Assembly (NCBI GenBank): GCA_007134405.1
Contig: SLKW01000318.1
Span: 1 to 6,957 of the forward strand
Length of the DNA: 6,957 nt
Source of the DNA: Paracoccaceae bacterium
Lineage (GTDB): Bacteria > Pseudomonadota > Alphaproteobacteria > Rhodobacterales > Rhodobacteraceae
Direction: 5' to 3'
A program made the translations under genes and the position numbers. A model generated the notes under the pieces. That model did not search any database and was not told the DNA's origin. It was given only the letters and a program-made list of their open reading frames with translations. Shown piece by piece: positions 6,823 to 6,957 of the stretch (positions are counted from its first letter, which is position 1; each line of letters opens with the position of its first letter).

Positions 6823-6872
6823 AGCATGGGGGGACGGCGATGCGCCATCCCTTTCGGACAAGCATGGGGGAC
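6823..6872 (+). repeat. Duplicated AGCATGGGGG(G)AC motif before pntA
   Basis: AGCATGGGGGGAC at 6823-6835 recurs as AGCATGGGGGAC at 6861-6872, start to start 38 bases. Each copy supplies a G-run ending in GA just before a start codon: the first before ATG 6840, the second before pntA GTG 6878. They could be two ribosome sites or a direct repeat bound by a regulator. Confidence 0.45.
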
Positions 6873-6881
6873 ATCGCGTGA
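6840..6881 (+). CDS. Possible 13-residue leader ORF upstream of pntA
   Basis: An ATG at 6840 opens a frame of 13 codons, MRHPFRTSMGDIA, ending at TGA 6879-6881. GGGGGGA (6828-6834) lies five bases upstream as a possible ribosome site. The stop overlaps the pntA GTG as GTGA, the arrangement expected of translational coupling. No homology can be judged at this size, and an accidental ORF of 13 codons is common in stop-poor GC-rich DNA. I do not recognise the peptide and assign no function. If translated, its likely role is to deliver terminating ribosomes to the pntA start. Confidence 0.3.
   Translation: MRHPFRTSMGDIA
6866..6871 (+). promoter_or_regulatory. Ribosome binding site of pntA
   Basis: GGGGGA lies six bases before the GTG at 6878. 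It is not the consensus GGAGG but is the only purine-rich motif at suitable distance, and it supports GTG as the start. Confidence 0.5.
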
Positions 6882-6957
6882 AGATTGGCGCTCCGAAAGA
6901 GGTGATGCCCGGCGAGAACCGGGTGGCGATGACGCCGGACTCGGCGCAGGCGCTCAA
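6878..6957 (+). CDS. pntA: NAD(P) transhydrogenase subunit alpha, N-terminus (partial)
   Basis: Twenty-six codons plus two bases are present before the window ends. The product begins MKIGAPKEVMPGENRVAMTP (GTG read as Met), matching the start of the NAD(H)-binding domain I of PntA, the Re/Si-specific, proton-translocating transhydrogenase that uses the proton gradient to reduce NADP with NADH at the inner membrane. The motif KIGxPKE followed by RVAMTPDSA is shared with alanine dehydrogenase, the related fold; the text here is closer to the Rhodobacter-type PntA start, but 26 residues do not fully exclude alanine dehydrogenase. GTG is supported by GGGGGA six bases upstream. It is separated from holC by 163 bases and so is likely to have its own promoter. 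Confidence 0.82.
   Translation, partial: MKIGAPKEVMPGENRVAMTPDSAQAL

Noticed and set aside
1..6957. Search for tRNA, rRNA, CRISPR array, insertion sequence, attachment site or riboswitch
   Set aside because: No spaced repeats, transposase motifs, terminal inverted repeats or recognisable RNA structures were seen; all intergenic gaps are 164 bases or less.

Overview
This is a GC-rich (roughly two-thirds G+C) stretch of ordinary chromosome, most likely from an alphaproteobacterium of the Rhodobacterales/Rhodobacteraceae type. The basis is the dense in-frame coding, the very long antisense shadow frames, three GTG starts, the protein sequences, and the order lptF-lptG-lptD-(surA) next to a divergent pepA-holC pair. 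The genus is an inference and cannot be fixed from this window.

Left part, minus strand (4614 down to 1): a tightly packed outer-membrane biogenesis operon. lptF and lptG overlap by ATGA. lptG and lptD share one base (TAGTG). After 56 bases follows the first 52 codons of a secreted protein that is probably the SurA-type periplasmic chaperone. LptF and LptG are the inner-membrane permease subunits of the LPS exporter, LptD is the outer-membrane barrel that inserts LPS, and SurA normally helps fold barrels such as LptD. The operon therefore covers both ends of the LPS bridge plus a likely barrel chaperone.

Middle (4615-4778): a 164-base divergent intergenic region. It holds a reasonable minus-strand promoter for lptF, a weaker plus-strand promoter for pepA, and both ribosome binding sites.

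Right part, plus strand: pepA (M17 leucyl aminopeptidase with every catalytic and metal residue present), then holC (chi subunit of DNA polymerase III) seven bases later. A 163-base gap follows, and then the first 26 codons of pntA (proton-translocating NAD(P) transhydrogenase alpha subunit), cut by the window end. The gap contains a hairpin, a duplicated ribosome-binding motif, and a possible 13-residue leader ORF whose stop overlaps the pntA start codon.

I see no mobile element, CRISPR array, tRNA, rRNA or clear foreign island. Nothing here amounts to a new multi-gene system. The points most worth a second look are the small ORF coupled to pntA, the 11-bp tandem duplication at the lptF/lptG junction, and the four-cysteine pattern of LptD.
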